From NCBI RefSeq assembly GCF_009733845.1, contig NZ_WNXZ01000003.1:186001-250000 (forward strand): a stretch of 64,000 bases of DNA. Reading direction: 5' to 3'. Positions 17,712 through 27,992 of this stretch are shown here, piece by piece; positions within the stretch are counted from its first letter, which is position 1, and every line of letters starts with the position of its first letter. The notes below the pieces were generated by a model, which was not told where the DNA came from, ran no database searches, and worked only from the letters and a program-made list of their open reading frames with translations. This DNA comes from Pseudactinotalea terrae (GTDB lineage: Bacteria; Actinomycetota; Actinomycetes; Actinomycetales; Beutenbergiaceae). The position numbers and the translations under genes are program-made.

Positions 17712-18707
17712 GTGCAGTTCCAGTACGTCCTCGACAACTTCGTCAGCCTGTTCGTCGGCGGTCTCGTGTTCGGCGCTGTCTACGCGCTCGTCGCACTCGG
17801 CTACACGATGGTCTACGGGGTGCTTCAGCTCATCAACTTCGCGCACTCCGAGGTGTTCATGTTCGGCACCTTCGCCACCGTGTGGGCGTTGTGGCTCATC
17901 GGCGCCGACACCTCGACCATGGGCGTCGCGCTCGTGCTCTCGTTGGCGTTCGCGATGGTGGTGTCGATGGTGACCTCCGGAGGCGTGGCGCTGCTGCTGG
18001 AACGCGTGGCCTACCGGCCGCTCCTGAAACGCGGGGCACCGCGTCTCGTGGCTCTCATCTCCGCGATCGGCGCCTCGTTCGTGCTCTCGGAGGCGATGGG
18101 ACTGCGCGGTGCGATCGCCAGCGCGCTCGGGCTCGAGAGCGTCCTCGGTCGATACGTGGCCCGGTCCCGCGAGAACCTGGGACTTCCGACGGACCGCACC
18201 TTCACGGTGCAGTTCGAGATCTTCGGCTACGGGGTCACGAACCGCGACATCATCATCGTGGTCGCGGCCGTGCTGATGATGGTCCTCGCTGACCAGTTCA
18301 TCCGACGTACGCGCACCGGCCGCGGCATCCGCGCGGTGGCGCAGGACCCGGAGACCTCGTCCCTCATGGGTGTCAACAGCACGCGCGTCATCCAGATCAC
18401 CTTCCTCATCGGTGGTCTGCTCGCCGGTGCGGCAGCGACGCTCTACATGCTTCAGGTGGGCGCGACCCGTTACAACGCGGGCTTCATCCTCGGTGTCAAG
18501 GCCTTCACCGCGGCCGTGCTCGGCGGTATCGGCAACCTGCGAGGCGCCCTCCTCGGCGGTTTCGTCCTCGGCATCGCCGAGAGCCTGGGCGCCGGACTGT
18601 TCGGCGGCGAGTGGCGCTCGGTGGTGGCCTTCGTGCTGCTGGTGCTGATCCTGCTCTTCCGACCGACCGGTCTGCTCGGTGAGTCGCTCGGGAAGGCACG
18701 CGCATGA
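17712..18707 (+). CDS. livH: Branched-chain amino-acid ABC transporter permease LivH
   Basis: This 331-residue membrane protein starts at GTG after a GAGGAG-like site. Eight or so hydrophobic segments are visible. YALVALGYTMVYGVLQLINFAHSEVFMFG is the LivH N-terminal signature, and RGIRAVAQDPETSSLMGVN is the cytoplasmic coupling loop that meets the ATPases. A roughly 40-residue insertion (about 130-175) with ARSRENLGLPTDRTF is found in many LivH proteins. It pairs with LivM as one half of the channel. Its stop overlaps the livM start by four bases. Confidence 0.94.
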   Translation: MQFQYVLDNFVSLFVGGLVFGAVYALVALGYTMVYGVLQLINFAHSEVFMFGTFATVWALWLIGADTSTMGVALVLSLAFAMVVSMVTSGGVALLLERVAYRPLLKRGAPRLVALISAIGASFVLSEAMGLRGAIASALGLESVLGRYVARSRENLGLPTDRTFTVQFEIFGYGVTNRDIIIVVAAVLMMVLADQFIRRTRTGRGIRAVAQDPETSSLMGVNSTRVIQITFLIGGLLAGAAATLYMLQVGATRYNAGFILGVKAFTAAVLGGIGNLRGALLGGFVLGIAESLGAGLFGGEWRSVVAFVLLVLILLFRPTGLLGESLGKARA

Positions 18708-19933
18708 GCGGGACGACGACAGCAGGCGCGCCTCGGGCACCCCGCCGGGGAGCGCTTCTCGACGGCGTCCGGGCTCGCCTGCGGAAGACCCCGCGCTGGG
18801 CACAGTTCCTCTTCATGACGGCCCTGGCGCTGCTGTGCTACCTGCTGCCGCTACTGGAGCTGCCGATCATCTCGACGCCCGGCACGGACTTCGGTGGTGT
18901 CCTGTTCACCGTCGCGGTCTACGTGCTGGTCGCGGTCGGTCTCAACATCGTGGTCGGTTACGCAGGGCTGCTCGACCTCGGGTACGTCGGCTTCTACGCC
19001 ATCGGCGCGTACACGGTCGGTGTACTGACCTCGCAGCACGCCACCTGGCCGTGGCTGCTCAGCCTGCCCGTGGCGCTCGGCGTGACGATGCTCTCGGGCG
19101 TGCTGCTCGGGTGGCCCACCCTGCGTGTGCGTGGCGACTACCTCGCGATCGTGACACTCGGCTTCGGTGAGATCGTGCGGCTGACGCTCATCAACACCGA
19201 GTGGCTCGGTGCCGCCCCCGGGATCAGCTCGATCCCGGCGCCGCCGAGCCTGCCGTTGATCGAGCTCCCCCACCTCGACTGGAGCACGGGTGTCCCACTC
19301 GTCGACTTCAGCGACACGACGACGTTCATCCAGTTCACCGTCACCGACCCGGTGCCGTTCTACTGGCTCGCGCTGACGCTCGTGATCCTGGTGCTGCTGG
19401 CTGACAAGCGCATCAAGAACTCGCGGGTGGGCCGCTCCTGGGAGGCAACGCGCGAGGACGAGGACGCCGCCGAGCTGATGGGCGTTCCTACGTTCCGGTT
19501 CAAGCTGCTGGCGTTCGCGCTCGGTGCGTTCGTGGGTGGCATCGCGGGCTCGTTGTTCGCGACCCGGCAAACCTTCATCAACCCCGAGTCCTTCACGCTG
19601 CTGATCTCCATCCTGTTCCTGTCCGCCGTCGTGCTCGGCGGCCAGGGCAACCGGTGGGGCGCCGTGATCGGCGCGATCGTGGTGGCGTACCTGCCCGAGC
19701 GGTTCCGCGGGTTCGAGCAGTGGCGTGTGCTGGTGTTCGGCATCGCGCTCATGCTGCTCGCGATCTACCGGCCGCAGGGGCTGCTGCCACCACGGCGCAC
19801 GATTCGGGCTCAGCAGATGCGGGAGACCGAGGAGTCGCTCGAGACCGCCGACCCGACCCTCGTGGGCAGGGTCGCGACCGAGGACGGCGACGTCGGACGC
19901 GATGCCCAGGAGAAGGGGGAGGATCGTGGCTGA
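18704..19933 (+). CDS. livM: Branched-chain amino-acid ABC transporter permease LivM
   Basis: This 409-residue permease begins with a basic cytoplasmic tail of about 40 residues, then eight to ten hydrophobic segments. LNIVVGYAGLLDLGYVGFYAIGAY is the classical LivM motif; GRSWEATREDEDAAELMGV is the ATPase-coupling loop; the segment LPEDRFRGF-like near the end (YLPERFRGF) is also typical. The C-terminal 50 residues are charged and cytoplasmic. It overlaps livG by eight bases. It completes the channel with LivH. Confidence 0.94.
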   Translation: MSGTTTAGAPRAPRRGALLDGVRARLRKTPRWAQFLFMTALALLCYLLPLLELPIISTPGTDFGGVLFTVAVYVLVAVGLNIVVGYAGLLDLGYVGFYAIGAYTVGVLTSQHATWPWLLSLPVALGVTMLSGVLLGWPTLRVRGDYLAIVTLGFGEIVRLTLINTEWLGAAPGISSIPAPPSLPLIELPHLDWSTGVPLVDFSDTTTFIQFTVTDPVPFYWLALTLVILVLLADKRIKNSRVGRSWEATREDEDAAELMGVPTFRFKLLAFALGAFVGGIAGSLFATRQTFINPESFTLLISILFLSAVVLGGQGNRWGAVIGAIVVAYLPERFRGFEQWRVLVFGIALMLLAIYRPQGLLPPRRTIRAQQMRETEESLETADPTLVGRVATEDGDVGRDAQEKGEDRG

Positions 19934-20759
19934 GCCGGTCGAGGCGCCGCCGAGCGCCGCGCCGATCCGATTGCTGGAGATGGACGACATCACGCTGCGG
20001 TTCGGGGGCGTGACCGCGCTGGACGGCGTGAGCTTCCACATCGACCAGGGCGAGATTCTCGGTCTGATCGGCCCGAACGGCGCGGGCAAGACGACGGCCT
20101 TCAACGTCATGACCGGGATCTACCGGCCGACGTCGGGTCGGGTGAGCTTCGACGGTCACCCGACGTCAAGGTTGAAGCGCTACCAGATCGCCAAGCGCGG
20201 CATCGCGCGCACGTTCCAGAACATCCGTCTGTTCAAGGCCATGACCGCGCTGGAGAACGTCATGGTGGGGGCCGATGCGCGTCACAGCACCGGACCCATC
20301 TCGGCCCTGCTGGGGCTGCCGAAGCACCGCCGTGAGGAGGAGGCGGGGCGGGAGCTGGCACACGAGCTGCTCGACTTCGTGGGGGTCCGCGGCCGCGCCG
20401 ACGAGCTCGCGGGCAACCTCTCCTACGGCGATCAGCGGCGGCTGGAGATCGCGCGGGCGATGGCCACGCAGCCGAAGCTGCTGTGCCTCGACGAGCCGGC
20501 CGCGGGCTTCAATCCCTCGGAGAAGCAGGCGCTGATGGAGCTGATCCGGAGCATCCGTGACCGCGGTCTCACGGTGCTCCTGATCGAGCACGACATGCGG
20601 CTGGTGATGGGTGCCGTCGACCGCTTGGTGGTACTGGAGTTCGGGCGGAAGATCGCCGACGGCACCCCGGCCGAGGTCCAGAACGACCCGGGCGTGATCG
20701 CCGCATACCTCGGGGTGGACGAGGACGAGATGGGGGAGGTCGACGACGATGCTTCTTGA
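19926..20759 (+). CDS. livG: Branched-chain amino-acid ABC transporter ATPase LivG
   Basis: This 277-residue ATPase starts at GTG 19926 inside the end of livM; the frame continues upstream, but conserved sequence begins here (LLEMDDITLRFGGVTALDGVSF). Walker A GPNGAGKTT, Q-loop region FQNIRLFKAMTALENV, signature LSYGDQRRLEIARA (the LivG variant of LSGGQ), Walker B LLCLDEPAAGFNP, and H-loop LLIEHDMRLVM are all present. It energises LivHM together with LivF, which overlaps its end by 11 bases. Confidence 0.95.
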   Translation: MAEPVEAPPSAAPIRLLEMDDITLRFGGVTALDGVSFHIDQGEILGLIGPNGAGKTTAFNVMTGIYRPTSGRVSFDGHPTSRLKRYQIAKRGIARTFQNIRLFKAMTALENVMVGADARHSTGPISALLGLPKHRREEEAGRELAHELLDFVGVRGRADELAGNLSYGDQRRLEIARAMATQPKLLCLDEPAAGFNPSEKQALMELIRSIRDRGLTVLLIEHDMRLVMGAVDRLVVLEFGRKIADGTPAEVQNDPGVIAAYLGVDEDEMGEVDDDAS

Positions 20760-21468
20760 GGTGCGTGACCTCTCGGTCAACTACGGCCACATCGAGGCGA
20801 TCCGCGACATCAGCTTCGATGTCCCCGAAGGTTCGGTGGTGACCCTGATCGGCGCCAACGGCGCCGGCAAGAGCACCACGCTCAAGACGATCTCGGGGCT
20901 GCGCAAGATGCGGACCGGATCGATCTTCTACGACGGGCAGGACCTGGCGAAGATCTCGCCCGACAAGCGCGTGCAGATGGGCATCAGCCAGGCGCCCGAG
21001 GGCCGTGGCATCTTCCCCGGCATGACCGTGCGCGAGAACCTCGAGATGGGCGCCTACGTGCGGCGCAACCGCAGCGCGGCCGCTCTGGCGCCCGACTTCG
21101 ACCGGGTGCTGACGCTGTTCCCGCGACTCCAGGAGCGGATCAAGCAGCCCGCCGGGACCCTGTCCGGTGGCGAGCAGCAGATGGTCGCGATCGGCCGGGC
21201 GCTGATGGCCCAGCCCCGGCTGGTGCTGCTGGACGAGCCCTCGATGGGCCTGGCACCCAAGCTGATCCAGCAGATCTTCAAGATTATCGAGGAGATCAAC
21301 GCCCAGGGCACCACGGTGCTGCTGGTGGAGCAGAACGCGGCGCAGGCCCTCCGCCGCGCTCATCACGCCTACCTGCTCGAGACCGGTGAGATCGTCCGCT
21401 CCGGCACGGGCGCGGAGCTCGCGGGTGACCCTGCGGTCCGCGCCGCCTACCTGGGCGGCGACATCTAG
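20749..21468 (+). CDS. livF: Branched-chain amino-acid ABC transporter ATPase LivF
   Basis: This 239-residue ATPase is the last gene of the liv operon. Walker A GANGAGKSTT, QAPEGRGIFPGMTVREN (LivF Q-loop signature), LSGGEQQMVAIGRAL, Walker B LVLLDEPSMGLAP and H-loop LLVEQNAAQAL are intact. It begins 11 bases inside livG and stops 42 bases before a large hairpin that separates the operon from the convergent ABC-2 exporter. Confidence 0.95.
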   Translation: MLLEVRDLSVNYGHIEAIRDISFDVPEGSVVTLIGANGAGKSTTLKTISGLRKMRTGSIFYDGQDLAKISPDKRVQMGISQAPEGRGIFPGMTVRENLEMGAYVRRNRSAAALAPDFDRVLTLFPRLQERIKQPAGTLSGGEQQMVAIGRALMAQPRLVLLDEPSMGLAPKLIQQIFKIIEEINAQGTTVLLVEQNAAQALRRAHHAYLLETGEIVRSGTGAELAGDPAVRAAYLGGDI

Positions 21469-21510
21469 CGCGACCGGCCACCACTGGCCACCCGCCACAT
21501 CGCCCCCGAG

Positions 21511-21570
21511 AGGGCGCAGGCCTGACGGCGGGGCGTGGCGAGCCACTCCCCGCCGTCACGCTTGCGCCCT
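21511..21570. terminator. Long bidirectional hairpin terminator
   Basis: Arms 21511-21539 and 21542-21570 are complementary at 26 of 29 positions, with only a 2-base gap (GA) between them. The stem includes a GACGGCGGGG/CCCCGCCGTC core and ends in AGGGCGC/GCGCCCT followed by TT. It lies between convergent livF and the ABC-2 permease and should stop transcription from both sides. Confidence 0.75.
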
Positions 21571-21639
21571 TTCGGTAGCTGCAGCGACGCAGCCGGAACC
21601 GTGGCGGCAGGAGTGGCCGGGCAGCAGCGGCCGCCGTCG

Positions 21640-22428
21640 TCAGCGGGCGGTGCGGCGAGAGAAGGTGACGCCCACCAGCACCGCGGCGATCACCACCGCG
21701 CCGACGCACCACGCCACGCCCACCGGGCCTGCGCTGCCGAGCTCGGTGCCGGTGAGCAGGCCGCGGACCGTCTCGATGATCGGTGTGATCGGCTGGTGCT
21801 CGGCGAACCCCCGCAGCCAGCCCGGCATCGTCTCGACAGGCACGAAGGCACTCGAGACGTACGGCAGGAACAGCAGCAGGAACCCGTAGCCGTTGGCACT
21901 CTCCGGGCTCCCTGCCACCAGGCCGATGAACGCGAAGAGCGCCGTGATCGCCAGGATGTAGAGGGCGACGAGCCCCAGTGCGAGCACCCACTCGACCGGG
22001 TTCGCGGTCGGTCTGAACCCGAGCGCGACGCCCACGCCGATGACGATCCCGGTGGCCAGCAGGTTGCGCACCAGGCTCGCGACCACGTGCCCGACCAGGA
22101 CCGTGGGGCTGACGATCGGGAGGGTCCGGAACCGGTTGATCGCTCCGGTGGTGAGGTCCCGATTCACCGACACCGCCACCCCCGAGGCCCCGAAGCCCGC
22201 GCACAGCAGGATGATCCCGGGCACCACGTAGGTGAGGTAGCTGCCGTCGCTGGCGATCGCGCCACCGAACACGTACGTGAACGTCAGCATCAGGATGACC
22301 GGCAGCAGGATGGCCATGAGCATGGCCTCGCCGTCGCGAAGGTTCTGCCGCAGGCTCCGCTCGACGAAGATGCGCGCGGCGCCCAGCGGGCTCGCCCCGC
22401 GCCCGGAGGGGATGGTCAGAGTGGTCAT
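21640..22428 (-). CDS. ABC-2 type exporter permease (DrrB-like)
   Basis: This 262-residue membrane protein has about six hydrophobic segments. MLMAILLPVILMLTFTYVFGG, FGASGVAVSVNRDLTTGAINRFRTLP and the late TMPGWLRGFAEHQPITPIIET are characteristic of DrrB-type permeases of daunorubicin-like exporters. ATG 22428 overlaps the ATPase stop by four bases; the frame continues upstream through that gene only as a shadow. It works with the ATPase upstream, under the divergent TetR regulator. The substrate is unknown; drug or lipid export is typical. Confidence 0.9.
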   Translation of the reverse strand: MTTLTIPSGRGASPLGAARIFVERSLRQNLRDGEAMLMAILLPVILMLTFTYVFGGAIASDGSYLTYVVPGIILLCAGFGASGVAVSVNRDLTTGAINRFRTLPIVSPTVLVGHVVASLVRNLLATGIVIGVGVALGFRPTANPVEWVLALGLVALYILAITALFAFIGLVAGSPESANGYGFLLLFLPYVSSAFVPVETMPGWLRGFAEHQPITPIIETVRGLLTGTELGSAGPVGVAWCVGAVVIAAVLVGVTFSRRTAR

Positions 22429-23306
22429 GCCGCCACCTTCTCCCGGTCGATACCCGAGCCGGTCAGCGACGCGAACGCGTCTTCGAGCGTCGGGCGCCGC
22501 AGCTCGACGTGCAGCCCGGCAGCATCCGAGCCCAGCTGAGCCAGGGCTGCGGCGACTCCGCCTGCCGTGCCGTCGGTGGTCAGCGTCCGGACGACCTCGC
22601 CGTCGCCGGTGGTCAGCACCAGCTCCTCGCCGCCGATGCGCGCCGTGAGCTCGGCAGCCGTCCCCTCGGCGACGATCCGCCCCTGCGCCAGCACCCCGAT
22701 CCGGTCGGCCAGCGCTTCGGCCTCCTCGAGGTACTGGGTGGTGAGCAGCACGGTCGTGCCGGTGCGCGCGAGCGCCCGGATGTCGGCCCACAGCCGCCGC
22801 CGGCTGGTCGGGTCGAGCCCGGTGGTGGGCTCGTCGAGGAACAGCACCTTCGGCTGCTGCACCAGGCTCATGGCCAGGTCGACCCGGCGCGCCGTGCCGC
22901 CGGAGAGGTCGCGCACCAGCTTGCCGGCCGAGGCGCTCAGGTCGAAGGAGTCGATCAGCTCGTCCGCCCGGCCGCGGGCGCGGCGGGCGCTCATCCCGAG
23001 CAGCCGCCCGATCAGGACGAGGTTCTCGGCCGGAGTCAGCAGCGCATCGACAGCGGCGAACTGGCCGGTCACGCTGATCTGCTGCCGCACGCAGCGACGG
23101 TCCGTGAGCGGGACACCGCAGATCGAGGCGGTCCCGCCGTCCGGCTTCACGAGCGTGGTGAGGATGTTGACGAGCGTCGTCTTGCCGGCCCCGTTGGGGC
23201 CGAGGAGCGAGTAGATCCCGCTCGGCACGGTGAGGGTGAGGTCGGAGAGCACGACGGCGGAGCCGTAGCTCTTCCGGAGCGCGTCCACCTCGATCGCGGA
23301 TGCCAT
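22425..23306 (-). CDS. ABC-2 type exporter ATPase (DrrA-like)
   Basis: This 293-residue ATPase has Walker A GPNGAGKTT, SVTGQFAAVDALLT (the DrrA-type Q-loop), a shifted signature LSGGTARRVDLAMSL, Walker B VLFLDEPTTGLDP and H-loop LLTTQYLEEAEAL, where Gln replaces His, as is usual in DrrA proteins. Start ATG 23306 follows GAAAGGG; a longer in-frame start at 23366 would run through the operator region. The extreme C-terminus PTLEDAFASLTG is also DrrA-like. It forms an exporter with the overlapping permease and is divergent from the TetR gene. Confidence 0.92.
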   Translation of the reverse strand: MASAIEVDALRKSYGSAVVLSDLTLTVPSGIYSLLGPNGAGKTTLVNILTTLVKPDGGTASICGVPLTDRRCVRQQISVTGQFAAVDALLTPAENLVLIGRLLGMSARRARGRADELIDSFDLSASAGKLVRDLSGGTARRVDLAMSLVQQPKVLFLDEPTTGLDPTSRRRLWADIRALARTGTTVLLTTQYLEEAEALADRIGVLAQGRIVAEGTAAELTARIGGEELVLTTGDGEVVRTLTTDGTAGGVAAALAQLGSDAAGLHVELRRPTLEDAFASLTGSGIDREKVAA

Positions 23307-23319
23307 CGGAAGACCCTTT

Positions 23320-23354
23320 CTGTGTATCGGACATACAGAGTATGGCATACACAG
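23320..23354. promoter_or_regulatory. TetR operator region between exporter and regulator
   Basis: The 71-base divergent gap holds CTGTGTAT (23320-23327) and its inverted copy ATACACAG (23347-23354). Inside are a second palindrome TGTATcggacATACA (23323-23337) and GTATggcATAC (23340-23350). Such clustered ATAC/GTAT boxes are typical TetR targets, here controlling both directions. Confidence 0.6.
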
Positions 23355-23377
23355 TGTGCGTTGCATACAGTAGCGCC

Positions 23378-24334
23378 ATGGTTGAGGACGGACTGCCGCG
23401 CACCGTGGCCGTGGCCTGGGGCATCGCCGAGTCGCCGCAGCGCGGGCCGAAGCGCGAGCTGAGCCACGAGGGGATCGTCGACGCGGCGATCGAGATCGCG
23501 GACGCTGAAGGCCTCGACGCCGTCACGATGCAGCGGGTCGCTTCCACGTTCGGCTTCACCACCATGGCGCTGTACCGGTACATCGCGAGCAAGGACGAGC
23601 TGCATCGCCTGATGCTCGACGCCGCGGTGCAGACCGAGGAGCTGGCCGCCATCCCCGACGACGACTGGCGGGCCGGGCTCCGGGCCTGGGCAGAGCTGCT
23701 CGTCGGCTGCTACCGGCGGCACCCCTGGGTGCTGCATCTCCGGGTCGACGCGGACCTGCTGATCATGCCCAACAACATGGCGTTCGTGGACGCGGGACTT
23801 CGCGCGCTCCGCACGCTGGCGGTCCCGGGCGAGGAGCGGCTCGCGATCATCGTCACGTGCGCGGTGCTCGTCCGCGGGTTCTCGGGAGTCTCGGGCGACC
23901 TCGAGGGCGCGCAGATGTACTCCGACGCGACGGTCGCGGCGATCCGGGAGGTCGTGACCCCCGCCCGGTTGCCCGATCTCGCCCCGTTCGTGGCGTCGGG
24001 GATGTATCTGGGTGACGTGGAGGCGCCTGATCCGGGCGAGTTCGGCCCCGACCTCGAGTTCGCCCTGACCGCGTTCGTCGACGGTCTCGCAGCTCGCGCT
24101 GCCGGCAAGGTGCCGGAGCGGGTGGAGGAACCACCGCCGTCGACCCCCCGCGAGGCCTTCGAGAGAGCAGAGCGCAGCTGGCGCGAGGCGATCGCCGTCC
24201 GGAAAGCCACCGAGCAGCGGGTCAAGGAGATGTACCGGCGCGAGTCGGAGCTCGAGCGTGCGAAGAACGATGCCAAGGAGCTCATGAAGACGGCCGAGAG
24301 GATCGAGCGCCGCTCCTCGGGTGGGCACGGGTAG
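23378..24334 (+). CDS. TetR/AcrR-family repressor
   Basis: This 318-residue regulator has an HTH at about 30-75 (GIVDAAIEIADAEGLDAVTM, FGFTTMALYRYIASKDELHRLM). It also has a TetR C-terminal ligand domain with ELLVGCYRRHPWVLHL, typical of the tetracyclin_repressor_C type, and an unusual charged, helical tail (about 255-318, REAFERAERSWREAIAVR), longer than most members. ATG 23378 fits the operator placement. It is divergent from the DrrAB-like exporter and very likely represses it until the exported compound binds. Confidence 0.9.
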   Translation: MVEDGLPRTVAVAWGIAESPQRGPKRELSHEGIVDAAIEIADAEGLDAVTMQRVASTFGFTTMALYRYIASKDELHRLMLDAAVQTEELAAIPDDDWRAGLRAWAELLVGCYRRHPWVLHLRVDADLLIMPNNMAFVDAGLRALRTLAVPGEERLAIIVTCAVLVRGFSGVSGDLEGAQMYSDATVAAIREVVTPARLPDLAPFVASGMYLGDVEAPDPGEFGPDLEFALTAFVDGLAARAAGKVPERVEEPPPSTPREAFERAERSWREAIAVRKATEQRVKEMYRRESELERAKNDAKELMKTAERIERRSSGGHG

Positions 24335-24389
24335 TTCGACCCCGTCGTCGAGGAGACAGCGTGCACCTCCGACCACTAGCGTCCCTGCG

Positions 24390-25724
24390 GTGACCAACCC
24401 GAACCAGCACCCGCAGCCGCAGCCGTTCCAGCAGGCGCCGCAGCCGGACGCCTCGCTGCACGGCTACCCGCAGCAGCCGGGACTCGCGCCGAACGGCTAC
24501 CCCCAGCAGCAACCCGCGTACACCCAGCAGGGCTATGGCTATCAGCCGCAGGCCGTGCAGGTGCAGCCGCCGGCCGGAGCGATGATGCCCCAGCAGGGGA
24601 TGGTGCCGTGGGCGGCGCCGAAGCGGAAGCGGCCGATCGCGCTCGAGATCGTGCTGGTGATCGTCGGTGGTCTGCTCGCGTCGGTCTTCGTGTGGCTGAT
24701 GACGCTCATGACGAGCGGCTCCGCGGTGTTCGTGGCGGCCCTGCTGGGTCTGGTGCCGCTGGTGATGATCGGCGCCGTGGTGCTGTGGATCGACCGGTGG
24801 GAGCCGGAGCCGCGACTCCTGATGATCGGGGCGGTCTTGTGGGGCGGTGGCGTCGCGGTGGCTGTCGCGAGCCTGCTGAACGGCGTCGTCGGTGTGGCGA
24901 TCGGGGAGGCGGTCGGCTCCGACCTGCCGCCCGAGATCGCGCCGGCCGTGTTCGGTGCGCCGATCGTCGAGGAGGCCGCCAAGGGGCTCGGGATCCTGCT
25001 GATCTTCTTGGTGCGTCGTCGGCAGTTCAACGGCCCTGTCGACGGCGTCGTGTACGCCGCGCTGGTGGCGTTGGGTTTCTCGGTGGTCGAGGACGTGCAG
25101 TACTTCGCGCTCAACGCCGATGACATGGGTTCGGTCTTCGTCATGCGCGCCCTGCTGAGCCCGTTCGGCCACCTCATCTACTCGTTGCCGATGGGTATCG
25201 CGCTCGGGTTCGCGGGGCGGATGCGGTCCAAGGCTTCCTGGCTGTGGCTGTTCCCGCTCGGGTACGTCGTCGGCGTCGGGCTGCACATGGCATGGAACGG
25301 GAGCCTGACCTACGTCAGCTCGCTCGGGGACATCCTCGCGATCTTCGTGTTCCTCAACTGGGTGCCCTTCGCGGTGCTCGCCGCGATCGTGATCTGGTTG
25401 CGGCGCCGCGAGTCGGCGGTGGTGCTGAACCGTCTGCGCGACTACGTGCCCAGCGGGTGGCTCACCGAGGAGGAGGCGCAGGGCCTGTCCTCGATGCGCG
25501 CGAGCCGGGCCGCTCGCCAGTGGGCGGCGCGATTCGGGGCGGAGGCCAAGAAGGCGATGCGCGACTACCAGCGCGCCGCGACCCGGCTGGCCTACGCGCG
25601 GCAGGACCTGTACACCGGGCATGCCGGGAATCGTGCTCGTATCGACGAGGGCGACCTGCTGAACGCCATGGCCCAGGCGCGTGCCGAGGTCGGTGCGCGT
25701 GCCCAGGCCGCTCAGGTGCGGTAG
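24390..25724 (+). CDS. PrsW-family intramembrane protease
   Basis: This 444-residue membrane protein begins with a roughly 85-residue cytoplasmic Gln/Pro/Tyr-rich tail (repeats such as GYPQQPG). About nine hydrophobic segments (90-355) follow, and then a basic C-terminal helical tail. The PrsW hallmarks are present: IVEEAAKGL (EExxK-like glutamates, near 192), VEDVQYFAL, HLIYSLPMG and GVGLHMAWNG, the His residues being putative metal ligands. PrsW in Bacillus cleaves an anti-sigma factor; actinobacterial members usually have unknown targets. Start GTG 24390 gives TNPNQHP; no anti-sigma gene is next to it. Confidence 0.85.
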   Translation: MTNPNQHPQPQPFQQAPQPDASLHGYPQQPGLAPNGYPQQQPAYTQQGYGYQPQAVQVQPPAGAMMPQQGMVPWAAPKRKRPIALEIVLVIVGGLLASVFVWLMTLMTSGSAVFVAALLGLVPLVMIGAVVLWIDRWEPEPRLLMIGAVLWGGGVAVAVASLLNGVVGVAIGEAVGSDLPPEIAPAVFGAPIVEEAAKGLGILLIFLVRRRQFNGPVDGVVYAALVALGFSVVEDVQYFALNADDMGSVFVMRALLSPFGHLIYSLPMGIALGFAGRMRSKASWLWLFPLGYVVGVGLHMAWNGSLTYVSSLGDILAIFVFLNWVPFAVLAAIVIWLRRRESAVVLNRLRDYVPSGWLTEEEAQGLSSMRASRAARQWAARFGAEAKKAMRDYQRAATRLAYARQDLYTGHAGNRARIDEGDLLNAMAQARAEVGARAQAAQVR

Positions 25725-25757
25725 CACCGCCGGCGACCCGTCCACGGACCGACACTT

Positions 25758-25784
25758 TTAGCACTCGCCTTGACCGAGTGCTAA
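25758..25784 (+). promoter_or_regulatory. CIRCE (HrcA operator) of groES
   Basis: TTAGCACTC, nine bases, GAGTGCTAA is a perfect match to the CIRCE consensus bound by HrcA. It overlaps the -35 element of the groES promoter (TTGACC 25770-25775), so HrcA should block RNA polymerase when bound. Confidence 0.95.
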
Positions 25785-25798
25785 CGCAAGCCTAGATT
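25770..25798 (+). promoter_or_regulatory. groES sigma-A promoter
   Basis: TTGACC (25770-25775), 17-base spacer, TAGATT (25793-25798). The -35 box lies inside CIRCE. The predicted leader to the groES start is about 125 bases long. Confidence 0.7.
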
Positions 25799-25930
25799 GT
25801 GACCGAGGGCTCCACTCGGAGCTCGTGACCGTGCCGAAGGGCCGGTCGTCGACCCCCGCGACGGCGACGACCAGTCACCGGTTCGGCCCCATGTCCTGAT
25901 CAGTTGAGATAGCGAAAGGGGAGGTCCGTA

Positions 25931-26227
25931 GTGTCGGTCTCCATCAAGCCGCTCGAGGACCGGATCGTCGTCAAGACGAGCGAAGCCGAGCAGACCACGG
26001 CCTCTGGCCTCGTCATCCCGGACACCGCCAAGGAGAAGCCCCAGGAGGGCGAGGTCCTGGCGGTCGGCCCGGGTCGTGTCGACGACAACGGCAACCGCGT
26101 TCCCGTCGATGTCGCCGTCGGCGATGTCGTCATCTACAGCAAGTACGGCGGCACCGAGGTCAAGTACGGGGGCGAGGACCTTCTGATCCTCTCCGCCCGC
26201 GACATCCTCGCCGTCGTCGCGAAGTGA
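25931..26227 (+). CDS. groES: Co-chaperonin GroES (Hsp10)
   Basis: This 98-residue protein caps the GroEL chamber during protein folding. [20 protein letters not shown], a mobile loop with [17 protein letters not shown], and the [20 protein letters not shown]-terminus are classic. Start GTG follows AAAGGGGAGG. It is controlled by CIRCE/HrcA. No groEL follows: the next gene is guaB, after a perfect terminator, so groEL must lie elsewhere, as in other actinomycetes that carry an unlinked groEL paralogue. Confidence 0.97.
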   Translation: MSVSIKPLEDRIVVKTSEAEQTTASGLVIPDTAKEKPQEGEVLAVGPGRVDDNGNRVPVDVAVGDVVIYSKYGGTEVKYGGEDLLILSARDILAVVAK

Positions 26228-26260
26228 GCTGACGCCACCAGGCGCTCAGTCTCAGCCGCC

Positions 26261-26291
26261 GGCCCCGGTCACCCTCGCGGTGACCGGGGCC
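26261..26291 (+). terminator. groES terminator
   Basis: A perfect 13-bp GC-rich stem (26261-26273 with 26279-26291) with a 5-base loop CTCGC lies 33 bases after the groES stop. No T-run is present, which is usual in high-GC actinomycetes. Confidence 0.7.
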
Positions 26292-26366
26292 GTCTGCGTC
26301 GTGCCGCGTCGATCGACTCCGCGAGAGGGTCGAGGCATCGGCCGAGGTGAGGGACGTCACCGGTGA

Positions 26367-27929
<1,563 letters not shown>

Positions 27930-27936
27930 GGCCCGG

Positions 27937-27954
27937 CCCGGCGGGGCCGCCGGG
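27937..27954 (+). terminator. Hairpin after guaB
   Basis: CCCGGCGG (27937-27944) and CCGCCGGG (27947-27954) form a perfect 8-bp stem with a 2-base gap, extended on each side by further G/C pairing. It lies between guaB and guaB3 and may attenuate transcription of the second gene. Confidence 0.45.
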
Positions 27955-27992
27955 CGGGCGGGCATGACGACGGCGGCCGGTAGCCTGAGCCG

